A stretch of 64,000 nt of DNA from positions 558,001 to 622,000 of the forward strand of contig JAGPXD010000007.1 of assembly GCA_020746995.1 (NCBI GenBank), read 5' to 3'. The position numbers and the translations under genes were made by a program. Numbering within the stretch: the first letter of the stretch is position 1; every line of letters starts with the position of its first letter. The notes below the pieces were generated by a model. It had not been told where the DNA came from. It saw only the letters and a program-made list of their open reading frames with translations, and searched no databases. Shown here piece after piece: positions 43,769 through 55,275 of the stretch. Origin of the DNA: Plectosphaerella cucumerina. Its lineage: Eukaryota; Ascomycota; Sordariomycetes; Glomerellales; Plectosphaerellaceae.

Positions 43769-45201
43769 GGCTATCTGGTCTGCCTTGGGTCTGTGGTTGA
43801 CACCTTCGCAGCCGGCAGCATGGGTTGATTGATGAATGGTTGTGACCTGATTGCCGCTTCAGCATCGCAGAAGCCGGCTGTTGAAAAAGCGGGGATCATT
43901 CTGGCCATCACGAAAACAGCTAGGATGAAAGTGACAAACAGCGCCGCTAGTACCAGGTCACTGACTCGCGGACGGTCGGCTTCAAGCTGTCTCCAGCCCT
44001 GAGGTCGCTGGTCTGGTGTTGTTTCCAGCGCCTTCAGCACATCAATGCCCCAAGTTTCGGGCTCCCGTGGCAGGATGCCTCCAGCTGTTCTCCCCACCAA
44101 CCAGTGTCTACAGCTTCAACACAGCAATTACAAGCTTCGAGTATCCCCCCTGCGCTCAAGGTCTCAAGTCCATTGTTGTCGCCGTCTTTGACTGCATTTC
44201 ATTGCTCCGATCATGGTTCATTTTACTGTCCACCTCCTCGCTTTCGCTCGCGTCAACGTCGGGTATGCTGTCTTCGGATCTTTCACGCCCCGTTGGAGGT
44301 TGAAGCTCTCAACCTGCTTAGCCCAGGCATCCGTTTTTTTAAAGCCATCGTGATGTTTCTCAGCACCGAAGCTGGGTTGTATGGTGGAACAAGAACTGTG
44401 TGCCACGGATTGTGGTTGATGTTAGTGAATGGGCATCCGGAAAGATTCGCCGATAGGGTGCGAGGTCAGTTCGTAGAAGAAGCAGCTAGATATCAAATAC
44501 TATCATACTTTCGTATGTCATCAATGCTCTTATCTGGTTCTTGTGATTCTGATTTGGTGACGATGTTGCCCAAAGGTGAGGCGTCGTTGCCAATGGTTCC
44601 TGATTCGACGAAGGCATGTAAAGCCTGGCATAGAGCCTGTCACACTGCCTTGCCCATAGAACACTCACAAGGACTGAATGCGTTAAATTCCAATACTGTA
44701 GCCAGTTTTGTACTCAATCATGCGGGTAGGCCTAATGGCAAAGACGGTAACTTCATTCTGGACGAGGTGCCTTGGGAAGACGAATGAGAGATCTTGCCCT
44801 GGCTGAGATTTAGCCCCTGATGGGCAGAAAGCAACCGATCGGGCGTTTCAATCAGAACACCGGACTACTAGGTCCAAGTCTTCCATGTCTTGCCAGTACT
44901 TGCAATAGGCGCAGACAATACCTGCAGGATCATTGATCCTGAGGGTGACGACGGAATAGTTCGCCCCAGTGCATCATGGCGTCAAGAATCACCGCAGACC
45001 AGGTGCAGAGGAAATCATGACGAGAGTTGCCGGGCACTTTCTGTTTGTATTTCATCCAAGTTTATATCCGGACTCGTTCCTTGAAACCCCTGACCAGGTC
45101 CCGCTTTCATTCACCTGTGCTTTCCCGGTCCCCTTACCAACCATCTGAAAAGAGTGTCGAATGCGTGGCGTGGAAACAGCCCATGCGAGATCAGACTGCA
45201 T
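43769..45201. other. Intergenic, no gene supported
   Basis: Upstream region of the regulator and 3' flank of the 45202 gene. Two ORFs (43771-44100 minus; 44104-44787 plus) are open but have no family character, so I leave them out. The stretch 44330-44700 is A/T-richer than its surroundings. Confidence 0.45.
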
Positions 45202-46785
45202 CTACAGAATGTTGAACTTCTCGCCGACGACGCCGATGACGGTAGCGAAGCCGTTGTCCTGGACGGGGGTGACGCGGAAAGTCCTGCTGGCGCTGTCCCA
45301 CTTGGCCTCGTGAGTCTGCTTCTCGGTGGTGGAAGAGCCGCCACCGCCGAGGCTGATGGGAATGCCAAAGATGCTGATGCTGCCGCTGCCCGAGGTGGTC
45401 TTCTTAAGACCGGTGTCGATGGAGGACGCAATCGAGGAACTGACGGTGATGTCGTAGCCGAGCCTGGTTGCGACCACAAACTGGCTGGTCCTGGCGAGCT
45501 GCCTGACATCCTTGGGGGCGTCGGCCTGCAGCTTGTACTTGGAGACGTCAACGTTCCTAGTAGCCGAGACTGGTCAGAATCTTGAGGGACGACGGGAAGA
45601 CACGCATGATGGAATGAAGGGACGGGACTCACCACATGCCGGGCTGGATAGGAACGGCGACGAGCTCGTCGTAGCGGATGTCGACCCTGACGCTGCTGGT
45701 CTCGCTGCCGGTCTCGAGGTTGGTGCTCTCCTCAGAGTGGCTGCCGCCGACATTGAAGGAGAACCAGCCGCCGAGCGTGGCACCAATGTTAGCACCGCCG
45801 GTCGCCGAGTTGAAGCTGTAGTCCTTGGTGCTCTTGCTCGTGTCAACAGTGACGGAGAGCTTGACGGGGACGTCGTAGTCGCCCTCAGACTTGCGCATGG
45901 CGCCTTCAACGGTCTTCTTGTACGTGGGGGCGCTGTAGAGGGGGACCAGGATGGTGGCGGGCTCGGGCACCTTCTCGCCCTTGTCCAACCTGCGCGAGAT
46001 CTCACGCGGGCTGAGGAAGTCGCCAAAGGCAGCGCGCATGTTGTATCCGGGCATTTCCTTGTCGTTGGCGGAGGCGTTGGCGAGCTTGGCGCGGTCCTGG
46101 TTGATGGTAGCGGCAAGGGGGCCCGCGATCTTGCTCTGGATCTGGTAGATCGTCTGACCGATGTTGGCGAGCTGCTGCTTGGCCGCAGTGTAGGCGGGCA
46201 CTCGGCCGCTGTTGACGTACTCGTAGAACTTCTGGGATGTAAGCTCCATGTCGAACTCTTCCTTGTACTGCTCCTGGGCCTTCTTCATCTCGGTCCTGTA
46301 GCGAGCCTGGGCAGCCTCCTGGTCCTTCTTCGCCGACAAGAGGGCGTCGTCCAGGGCAGGGTTGGGCTTGCCTCCCTGTGTCGAGGATGTCAGCCTGGGC
46401 CTCTCATCGGTAGCGGTTGGCTTCACTTACAAGATCGACCCAGCTCAGGTAGCTGAGAGAAGGGGAGGAGTCAGCAAACGGTCATGTCTGATAGACGAGG
46501 CTTCAGAACGCTGAGGGGAGGAACTTACGTGTCGAGCGCCTCGCGGTAGCTGTGCAGGGCAGAGGGGACGTAGAAAGGGTTGTCGGTGGCGAGGAGGCTG
46601 TCGCCAACGGCAAAGATGCCAGCGTTGGTGTACTCGTCGGGAATGTTGTCACTGGCGATGGGGCCCTTCTGAGCCTCGGTGGCGAGGAAGAGGGAGGCCG
46701 AGTCGCCGAATTTGCCAATCTTGTCAGCAAAGGCCTGGCCGTACTCGAGCCAGAAGAGCTCGTTGGTCTTGTCGGAAGAAGGCAT
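45202..46785 (-). CDS. Unrecognised fungal protein, paralogue A of a divergent pair
   Basis: 458 residues from exons 46529-46785, 46431-46452 (22 bases), 45633-46375 and 45202-45556 (minus). I do not recognise a named family. There is no signal peptide. Residues 1-85 form a compact N-terminal part; the 22-base exon encodes the end of T86 through L93 (YLSWVDL). Residues ~95-190 are charged and helical, likely coiled coil (RYRTEMKKAQEQYKEEF). From ~235 on the protein is beta-rich: PLYSAPTY at 238-245, a Ser/Thr/Gly-rich amphipathic stretch near 280-310, a second alternating stretch, then SISIFGIPISL and a GGGG loop close to the end. The exon layout and several blocks match the gene at 48506. 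Function unknown; a membrane-associating or self-assembling protein is possible from the alternating beta pattern, but that is speculation. Confidence 0.85.
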
Positions 46786-48505
46786 GTTGAAGAAGTGGGC
46801 TAGAACAAGTGTCTAAGGAGAAGTGTGGGCGTTGTCGATGGATTCTTCAGCGAGGCTTGAGGGATGATGGTGGGTTGGATGGAGGATGGTTGAAGAGGCG
46901 GCGGACAGCCTGTCTCTTATACTTTCTGAAGAGCCAGACAGTCAACCATTCTGTTCATCCATCACCAACAGTGCCCGTTTGCCGCCATTCTCTAGGATCA
47001 GAAACCTCGTAACCTCTCCTATCAGCAAGCTCCTAGGGTTGCGGTCGATCGTGCCGCCCTGGGCATTCAGCATCCGCAAGAAAAGAAAGGCATGCCATGG
47101 ACAGGCGGCATACGCACATCGAAACCCAAAATACTGAAGCTGAGAGTGACTGCTACCGGGATTCTGCATTCATTCTCTGCTGTCGTGCGGGGTTTCGAGT
47201 CTTCTCAACGCATGTCGCCATTCAACGCGCCGCGGGGAAGACATCTCGGCCGCTCCATGCCTCACTCACTCCATCAACCACGCCGATCCATATCCAATGG
47301 CTCCGCTAAACACTGGACCACTTGATCTGACCGGTCGTTTGCTGATGTGATCACCCCTCGTTGGCCGCCACTTTCTCGAGCTGAGTCTGGACAGTAGTGA
47401 GATGGGCCGGCCGCTGCTGGCCATTATCTCTGTTACCAAAGTGAGACTTGAACGCCGTTTTCCACCCGAAGCCGCTGTCTACTTTCCCTGTAGTAATCAT
47501 TTCTTATCCACTCCGGATGCAAAGCACCAACAGGCGAGTCGGCGTAAGTCAGTGTCCTCTTGAACTGCCAACCACACCTGCACATGTGGTCCAAGCAAGA
47601 CTTGTGAACAGCATCTGTGCAAACCTACACAATGCTGCAGCAGATTCTCGACGCCTTCATATTCCAGACTCTGACCTTGCAGCATGCCACCCCAGATGTC
47701 TTGGGCCATGCCGCCAACGCTGCCGATCAGTGCCGGGACGGGCCGCTGGCAGCAGGCCGGGACTGCCTGGTTTCAGTGGAGATAGCGGAGGAAGCCCGGG
47801 ATAGACGCATCGCAGCCGCGGCCCAATGACCGCTGCGCTCGACTGCTGCTCACAGGCCGCAGTATGCACGCTGCACCTTGGCATCGGGCATCGCGCAGCG
47901 GCAAGGGACGATCCGTAGCGCGACTTGTCGTGGTGGGATTCCTGGCGATTGGCGGGGTGGTTGGGCCACAGGGGGCGATGTTACGCTGCGCGGGAGCGGA
48001 TGGTTGACATGTCAACGGTGCCCCGCGTTCAGCTGGTCGCGGGAAACGGGCTTGACCATTTAGACCAGGAACAGTCTCACCGCTAGATCACGACGTAAGG
48101 GATGAGAGGAGCCGTCCCGCGGATCACTCCAGTTGCCAGGCCACAGACGGCGATGTGCGAGCGCAGGTGATAACACTAAGCATGCTGCCCGCGCGGCCTC
48201 AGCTGGCCACAGGAGAGGAGCTTATACCGTTTGGGCCAGGAACGCAGATCACGACGTAAAGAAGGGCGAGCCATCACATTTCCTGTCCGTCTGGGCTTTC
48301 GAGCGGCCCAGCCCCGATTGGATCGGACATGTCGCCGCACTCAGACATGCACCAGGCCCTTGAAGGTGGTAGTATTTGACCACAGGGGCGACATCGCCGC
48401 TGACATCGACGACCCCGTACAGCAACGGCTATCGGGACCTCTCGAGCTCCTGCGCCATCCGAACCGATCGATTCTTTGCTTCCAGTCGTCGACTTGGGCA
48501 ACATC
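46786..48505. promoter_or_regulatory. Divergent intergenic region between the two paralogues
   Basis: 1.7 kb with both promoters. ORFs around 47092-47830 have no family character. The right half holds an imperfect direct duplication (listed separately). A possible 5' leader splice acceptor (TTTGCTTCCAG) lies just upstream of the ATG at 48506. Confidence 0.45.
47964..48272 (+). repeat. Imperfect direct repeat, two ~140-base copies
   Basis: Copies at about 47964-48113 and 48139-48272. Shared blocks in the same order: GGCCACAG..GGCGATGT, CAGCTGG, a GACCAGGAAC/GGCCAGGAAC block, and AGATCACGACGTAA, ending in GAG(G)AGCC or GCGAGCC. Spacing is similar but many bases differ, so the duplication is old. 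It ends about 230 bases before the ATG of paralogue B. Confidence 0.65.
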
Positions 48506-50194
48506 ATGGCAGCGGCCATACCACTGGGAATCCAGTATCTTCTGGACGCTGGCATCTTCCAGTCGACCAAAGAGGACGATGAAATCTTCCCCATCGATGC
48601 CCCCGAGTCAGCCAACGACTCCAATGCAGCTGATGATGCTGGCGATGAGAAAGTTGGGGACATCCCCGACAATGACCTTCACTTTGCACCCGGCCTGGCC
48701 CCTTCGCTCGGTGTTGCTGGCTCGCTCGGGCCCTCGGCGCCTACAAGAAGTTCCCTCGTCAAGTCAGCCCTCGTTCCCAAGACCCAGCCTTCCATCTTCT
48801 GGAAGGCGGTCGGGATCACCCTCAAGACAGTCTTCTCTGGCGATGGAGACCTGAGCGAGTCCGGCTCAGCCATTTTCTATGCCAGCCCCAACCAAGCCGG
48901 CATCCTCAGCGGGCCCTCGTACCCCCTAGAGGTTACCAACTACCAGATGTACTTGTACTGCGACGCAATGCAACGTGTTGGGTTCCCGACCTTCAGGGTG
49001 TCCGGGGACTCATATTTTGAGTTTGTCAACTTGTAAGTGGATGCAGGCACCATGCGATGCTGATGGATGTCGAACGATGACCTTTTTGTTCCAGATACCT
49101 GAAATATGTTGCCGAGGTGAGTGAAGACCGCGAGAAACTCGGTTCCGACGCTAATGGTCCTCGCAGAAAGAAGCATCAGCCGATGTGACACGCGCTCGTC
49201 AGGATCTCGTTGACGCCAAGCTGGCCAAAGACCATGCTTGGGAGGCGCGCCGCAAAAGCTTCCCTCACCACGTGGCCGAGTCAGGCGATCTGGCACAACA
49301 CTCCCTCGTCGACTACATCAAGCAAGACAAAGCCTACAAAGAAGCTTGGAACGCTGAGGAGACTGCCGAAACCGAGTTCGCGCGCGCTCGTGGCTCACAG
49401 CTGAGTAGCGCCTCGGCGCAGCTGCAAGTAGTTCGGCTGGCCGATTCTCGACTTGAGCCCCAAGCTGGGTATGACTTCCAAGCATTCTCTCGATGGCAAC
49501 ATACTTTTCGTTGAAACCGCTGACACCGACAAGCAACAATATGCCCGTCATTGCTGTTGATCAGGACTGGGTTGAGGTGCGCAAGGCCAATCCCGACACA
49601 GACAAGGAGAAGTTCTTCGACCCGAACCTCAAGTTCTACCGGCCCTTGTACAGCATCCCGAAGTACGCCCTCGAAGTCTCTTACTGGATTCAAGGAGCCG
49701 CAATCTCCCCAACCGATGATGAGAACGGCACCTACTCTGTACCCCTGGCCGGCGTCTGGGACCGGTCGTGGTCGGAGCTGGGCCATCCGGCTCTCGACAA
49801 GGCCGCACCCTACGTCCCCCTGACGCCTGAGATGAAGAACTTCTTCAACTCGCTCGAGGTAAACCTGCGTTTCATCAAGCGCACTTTTGCCGGCGACGTC
49901 GCGCGGGGCATGTGGGACGTGCCTGACCTGAGGGACAAGTTTGAGCTGCAGTCGTCGGCGCCGCAGAGCATCCGGGAGCCCGTGTGCAAGACGTCGCGTC
50001 TTTTCTTCGCCTGGGGTCTTGAGATGGAGGTCATCTTCCCCGAGGTGCTGCCTGACGCTGCCATCAAGAACATGTCCATCTCGGCACTTGGGATGCCCCT
50101 AAAAAGGGTCTCGGGGAAGAATGACAGATTGGTGTTCACCTCTAGCAACGCTGGGTACCCGGTACTGGTTGGAGGACTGGCCGATGTTGTGTAG
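48506..50194 (+). CDS. Unrecognised fungal protein, paralogue B of a divergent pair
   Basis: 503 residues from exons 48506-49032, 49095-49116 (22 bases), 49167-49468 and 49534-50194; the third intron ends in AAG. No named family recognised. The N-terminal ~110 residues include an acidic linker absent from paralogue A. Residues ~120-176 match A's N-terminal part (AIFYAS here, SLFLAT in A). The 22-base exon encodes YLKYVAE, in the same phase as A's YLSWVDL. A charged helical segment follows (184-283), then PLYSIPKY at 321-328 against PLYSAPTY in A. The end matches too (KTSRLFFAWGLEMEVIF against RTSQFVVATRLGYDITV; SISALGMPL against SIFGIPISL). No signal peptide. It converges on the M43 protease gene. 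Confidence 0.85.
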
Positions 50195-50398
50195 GAGACA
50201 TCAATCGATGTGTGGGGTGATGACGAGACTACGGGATCTGTGGCGGGAAGAGTTCGCAAGTTTGGTAATAGACGTTCCAACGACAATCACAGCAGTAGAC
50301 TACTCTCCCCAGCTGCACCCCTTTTGAACCCCAAACTCCAAATGCTACAGTGATGGTTGTGGCTCAGAACATTTCGAAATCATCTCAAATGCCCGTGC

Positions 50399-51355
50399 TT
50401 ACAGTTTCCTCCGGTATCCGAAGAACGTCTCAAACATGCGGGTCTTTTGCCCAGGAGTGAACTCGTTGGTGCTGCAAACGTTAGTCTCGATTCTCGAACA
50501 GAACTCAGCTCCCCAAGATTCAACTCACCAGTTGTCCTGGGTGTAGCCCATGTAGTTGTGGATAGGGTCAAGGCCCGGGCTATCCGGGCACGTATCGGAG
50601 CCGATCGGGCACCCGTAGACTTCCCACCTCTGGGAAGGCGTGTCGGCAACAAAGTCACCCGTCGCGCCGCAGCTGCCGGCAAAAGTGTGGTTGAGGCCGA
50701 ACCAGTGGCCGGCCTCGTGGACGGCGAGGTGGCCCATGTTCCACTCCGAGAAGGCGCCCTGCTCGGCCGTGAAGCCAGGCATGGTCATGGCGCTGAGCTG
50801 GCACGAATCGATGCCGTGTCCAACCACGTCGTCTTCGGCAAGGGTCGTTGGCCAGACGCAGTAACCTGTGGCACCGGGGCTGTACTTGCTGTAGAAGTAC
50901 AGGTTGAGCTCGTCATAGCCGCCCTTCCGGGAGCTGACCATGTAGTTCTGCAACTCCTCCGCATAGTACGTGTAGCCCTTTTCGGGGCCCTCGTAGACGA
51001 GGAAGGCCTGGCCGGTCTTGTTGTCCACGACGCGCTCCGTCGATGCAAGGTTGAGGTTGATGTTGAAGCGGGCAAAGGCGTCGTGGAGGACCTTCCACTG
51101 CGCGTTGACGATGGCGTCGGTGATGAGGTTCTCGTCCTCCTCGGTGCTGGCAAGGTGGAAGTGCACGTCGACCGTGAAGTTGCTGGGCAGGTTGGCTGCG
51201 GCCTGCCTCGGCAGCATCGATCGTGCTGTTTGTTGGACAGGGCCATCATCCGAAACCAGGCAACCTCGCTTGGCGGGTCGGGCCTGGCGCGCATCAAAGG
51301 CGGCAGCACCGACGAGGCCAACAAGGCCGAGGGATGTGACGAACTTTCCGGCCAT
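50399..51355 (-). CDS. Secreted M43B (pappalysin-type) zinc metalloprotease
   Basis: 299 residues from exons 50529-51355 and 50471-50399 (minus). Signal peptide at 1-20 (FVTSLGLVGLVGAAAF), then a short pro-region ending near the LPRQ dibasic-like stretch. The metzincin zinc motif HEAGHWFGLNH is at 213-223 (His213, Glu214, His217, His223), and the Met-turn region reads NYMGY. The intron splits the Cys codon of the usual DxCTNEFTPGQ segment, and the last exon gives the RMFETFFGYR ending common in this group. Family size is normal (~280-300). These enzymes are extracellular and often linked to protein degradation or host interaction. The gene converges on paralogue B with 204 bases between stops. 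Confidence 0.95.
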
Positions 51356-52207
51356 TTCGAATATCGCGATAAAGAGATGCTCTACCGCATTCCACAGTCA
51401 TCGGAGCAGCCGTGATCGCTTTTGTATCCATCGTCAAGGACTGATCCCGGCTCGTTCGGCTCGTATTCCATGCCGGGTCTGTTCGCATGAACCACAATTT
51501 CGATATTGAATACGGGTCTTGACATCCCTGAATCGCGGGCCATGGTCGATTTCCAGCCTAAGCTGGCGGGCCAAAAATAAACAACCCCCCTTGGATTGGT
51601 TGCTGAAGTGCTGATCGTTCGTGCTCGGCATCTGGGATCAGGGTCAATCGTTCGGGAATGCCTTGATTCGTCGCGCAAGGGCATCGCGATGCGACCTTCC
51701 GACTTGGGTGTTGCTCCAGTCTTTGGTTGGATTTCGATGACCTCAGAGCTATCGGCAGTTCCGTTGGTTCTTCTCAGCTTCTATCATTTGCGCAAATGAA
51801 CAATTGGGGAGACATCGCCGAAACCAGATGTGGCTGCAGCATGAAGACAAGTCAGAGTTCACAGTCAGTTGTCAAGGTCTCATCCTCACGGTCTACCTGC
51901 TAGCAACATTCACGGGGTCAAGGAGTGATCAAGGACTGTCTTACACATGTATCATAACGATGGCTGGGTTAAATCCGTTCCGTGAAGACATCTGTAGGGC
52001 ACAATTGCACGCGATGAAACCCCATCCAGTCCCAACGTCGACCTCCAATAGCTGACATGACCATGGCAAGTTGGAAAGGCCAACAGCGGATACCAGAACT
52101 TGACTCAACGAAAACAGTTCAGTCCTTCATCGAAACCCACACCAGCTCGTCGCCAAACCGAAAGAAACCGAAGAGGCAATGTCATCCAGGGACCAGCAAG
52201 CACACTT
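51356..52207. other. Intergenic, no gene seen
   Basis: Upstream region of the M43 protease and 3' flank of the DUF4246 gene. Short ORFs only. Confidence 0.5.
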
Positions 52208-54218
52208 CTAATGCTCACAGAAGTTCCAAGTGGCATCGCTGACGACGTGGTCGATCATGCTGTCCATCTGCGTGCGCTCGTCCATGAGCTCCAAGCGCCG
52301 AGCCTTTGCCTCGCTGAGTGGAATCGGCCAATCCATGTTATCGTTGACCATGTCGACGATCTCGCGTGGTAATTTGGCCATCTCGCCGCTGCGGGCGGCA
52401 ATGCCATCCTCGCCAAGCCACCAAGACGCCTGCTGAGGGGCGACATGGGCAGTGCTGATGATGGGGATGGACGGGTCGACGAGGAAGAGGGCCAGGATCT
52501 TGCGATGGCCGGGACGCGTCTTGTCAACGAGCTCAAAGGGCGACACGCGATGCTGGTAGACGTTGGGGAAGGCGAGAAGGCGGCCCTCGGGGGTCAGGGT
52601 GCGGCCGATATCCTGGAGGGTGTTGCCGTCCGCATCGATGGCGAAGGTGCCATTGATGGAGTGGAAGTCGCTCTGCTCGTAGCCCAGCTCCAACTGGAGA
52701 TCCTCCTCGTTGGCGACGGTGCGAAAAGCGAGGTGCGACGGGGTGATGTTCTCGTTGTCATAGTAGTACAGGGCCGTTGCGCAGATGTGCTCGTTCATCT
52801 GGCCCTCGATGTGCCAGGACCCGCCGTCGTACTTCGGCTTTTCGGGCGTGAGGTGAATATTTGCGAGCTTGACGATGACCTGGATGCGCGTTCGAGGGGG
52901 TATGTCCGGCTTTTTCAAGTGTGCTGGATAAAACTCAGGGGCCTTGAGCGCAAAGAAATCCTTGGTTTGGATGTCCTCGGGATCGATCTTGAGGAAGCTC
53001 GACTCCTCAAAGGGAAGCGGCTCCGGCTGTTCGCAGGGATGAGTCTCCAAGAACCATTCGTTATCCTTGACCTTGAGGGGGTGGTCCTTGTCGAGCTCCC
53101 AGTACTCCTGCTCGTCGATCCTCTCATCCTCGCCCTCGTCGAGGGGGCGATTAGCCGGATCGCACCCATTGTCGCTCTCTTCGCAAATGTCGGTGGTCGT
53201 ACACTCCTTGCTGACGCTCTTGCACTGGATGCGAAGTTCGGCTTTGGCGTCAAGGCTGCGCGCTTGGTGCGGCCGTCGATAGATCTGGTCCCAGAGAGGT
53301 AGGCTCTTGCCGACGAACCGTTCGATGATACCGTAGAGATCGCGGTGACGGACGGGGTGAAGGTTGTTGATATAACTCACGATCTTGGGGGATCCACTGA
53401 TATCGACGTCGCAGGGCAGCCATTGGTAGCGGTTGGACCAGAGGCTGCCTGAGTTGTCGTGATATTGCCAGGACCCCTCGGGGTATCGGGGCGGCGCAGC
53501 CTTGGGGTGCGGGATGATTTCGCCAGCCCCGCACTTGTCGAGGCAGGATTCGAGAGTGATGGGGTCGTTGGAGATACGGGAGCGGCCGTAAGTGAGCGGC
53601 CAGAGAGAAGGGTGGACGAGGTCGAGGACCTTCCCGTCGCTGCGCGGGTGCCAGTCCTTGTCCTTGTCGGGGACGTTTTCGAGGGCGGCGACAGCGTGCC
53701 TGAGGTCTAGCTTGAGCTCTTCATCGACGAGCGTGTCTGACTTGATGACCGTGTTGTCCGTGTCGAAGATTGGAATGATCCCAGTAGCCTCGTACAGCTT
53801 GGCCTTGTGCTGGAGCTCCTTGACAATCTTCCGGCGAGGTGTCAGCATAGATCAGATGGGGCTAAGCTCGCGAAGATGATCGCGGTACAGGGGTTGCAGG
53901 CCAGTCACTCACAAACTGCCACATTTCGTCCGAGCAGGGCCCGCCCTCGCGGAAGCCGGTGACCTCATTCCAGGGTGCATCTTCGACCTCATTCTTCCAC
54001 TTGGCGAGGATCTCGTCGTCAAAGACCTTGGTGTTCCAGCCGGGCTTGTTGGTGATCTGCTCGACGCACCAGAGCATGAAGAACTCGCGGATGGTCAGGG
54101 TTGGCGCCTGGAACTCGTCCGTCAGGAGCGTTGGGAACCGGCGGCTGTACCAGTCGTCATCTCCCATGTCATCCAGAGGCTTGCCATGACCGGGCAGGTC
54201 AAGAGGGGCTGTAGCCAT
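52208..54218 (-). CDS. DUF4246 domain protein
   Basis: 641 residues from exons 53913-54218 and 52208-53827 (minus); the 85-base intron ends in AAG with a GCTGAC branch site before it. The text follows the fungal DUF4246 family closely: an N-terminal LTIREFFMLWCVEQITNKPGW block, IVKELQHKAKLYEATGIIPIFD, WHPRSDGKVLDLVHPSLWPL, CDVDISGSPKIVSYINNLHP, and near the end YQHRVSPFELVDKTRPGHRK followed by LFLVDP. The late H...R spacing has been compared with 2-oxoglutarate/iron oxygenases, but no activity can be claimed here. Length is typical. No signal peptide or membrane helix. The start at 54218 is the first ATG that gives the usual N-terminus. Confidence 0.93.
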
Positions 54219-55275
54219 TGTAAATAACGGTCTCTTTTCGTGATTGATCAGTGATGGTCGTTTCGGATGATTGGGTTTGGTACTGAGCGAGCACCTACGA
54301 TAAGGGCAGTGAGGGGTAGGTGTGAGTCGTTTGTTGAGATGGTGGCTGTTTTGCTTTGAGAAAAGTCCGCGGCTTGCTCGAGGTTTTGTTCACGAAGACA
54401 GGAAAGGCACCTTTTAAGGATGTCGTCCAACCGAAAGGCCAGGAACGAACCCCCATCGACTCTTGATGGATTGCAGGCAGAAACCCCGCCTCTGGATCGC
54501 GAGGGCGGCACGAGGACCCAGCTTGTCCTCCGAGCTGAAGAGGAGACGCGTTGGTGCCTTGACCGCCGCGACTTGGGCCCATTCGGATAGGCTGCAGCGC
54601 CACTAGCTCAGGGGTTCATTCAGGGGGGTACGTGACTTTCGGGTATGCTGGCCAGCGCAGCTGGTGACGGCTGGGATCTGTCGACGATCTGACTGTTCAG
54701 GTCATTGATGTGACCTTCTCCTTAACACTGATGCATCCTCTTGTTCTAGGACCAGAACCTAGCCACTGTCGCGTCCATCCGAAAGTCTCGAATCGGCGTC
54801 GAAGTACTGAGAATTGTCGAAGACTCGATGTCTGGCATCCTCATTGTCAAGATGTCCGACACGGGAGACAGATAGATCCAGCACATGTTTTATCATGCTC
54901 GTCAGGCTTCGATGTTGGCCGGCCGGAAGTAAAACAGCCAGAGTGAGATAAAAGTTGGTGTTCTCTGTTGTGTCACCTTGCAAAGAACTTAAGCTGCGTT
55001 TCCAGGACGTGCCATTATCCGGGCATCATGGATGAAACCTGCGTCGAGGATTGATTCGCACCACAAGGTGTGTGGGTGAAACCACGTCGATTAATCTTTG
55101 ATAGTTTGATGAGATTCGCTTTCTGCTCCATCCTGTCGCTGTATCCCTTCTGCCTCTTGGTGGCGGTCCGTTTGGCCGGAGCCCCAAATCAGAACTTGGT
55201 CCATGCATGCGCGCTTCGAGATTGACCATACCCGTCTGCAAAGCGAAGAATCGCCTCCCGATACCCTCATGTATC
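54219..55275. other. Intergenic, no gene seen
   Basis: Upstream region of the DUF4246 gene and 3' flank of the small conserved protein. Only short ORFs. Confidence 0.5.

Noticed and set aside
43771..44100. 109-residue minus ORF with one hydrophobic helix just upstream of the regulator
   Set aside because: It ends 3 bases before the regulator's ATG and is probably leader sequence.
44104..44787. 227-residue plus ORF
   Set aside because: No domain or typical composition; A/T-richer non-coding look in the second half.
45512..46456. 314-residue plus-strand ORF opposite paralogue A
   Set aside because: Antisense shadow; the minus-strand model has consistent introns and a homologous partner.
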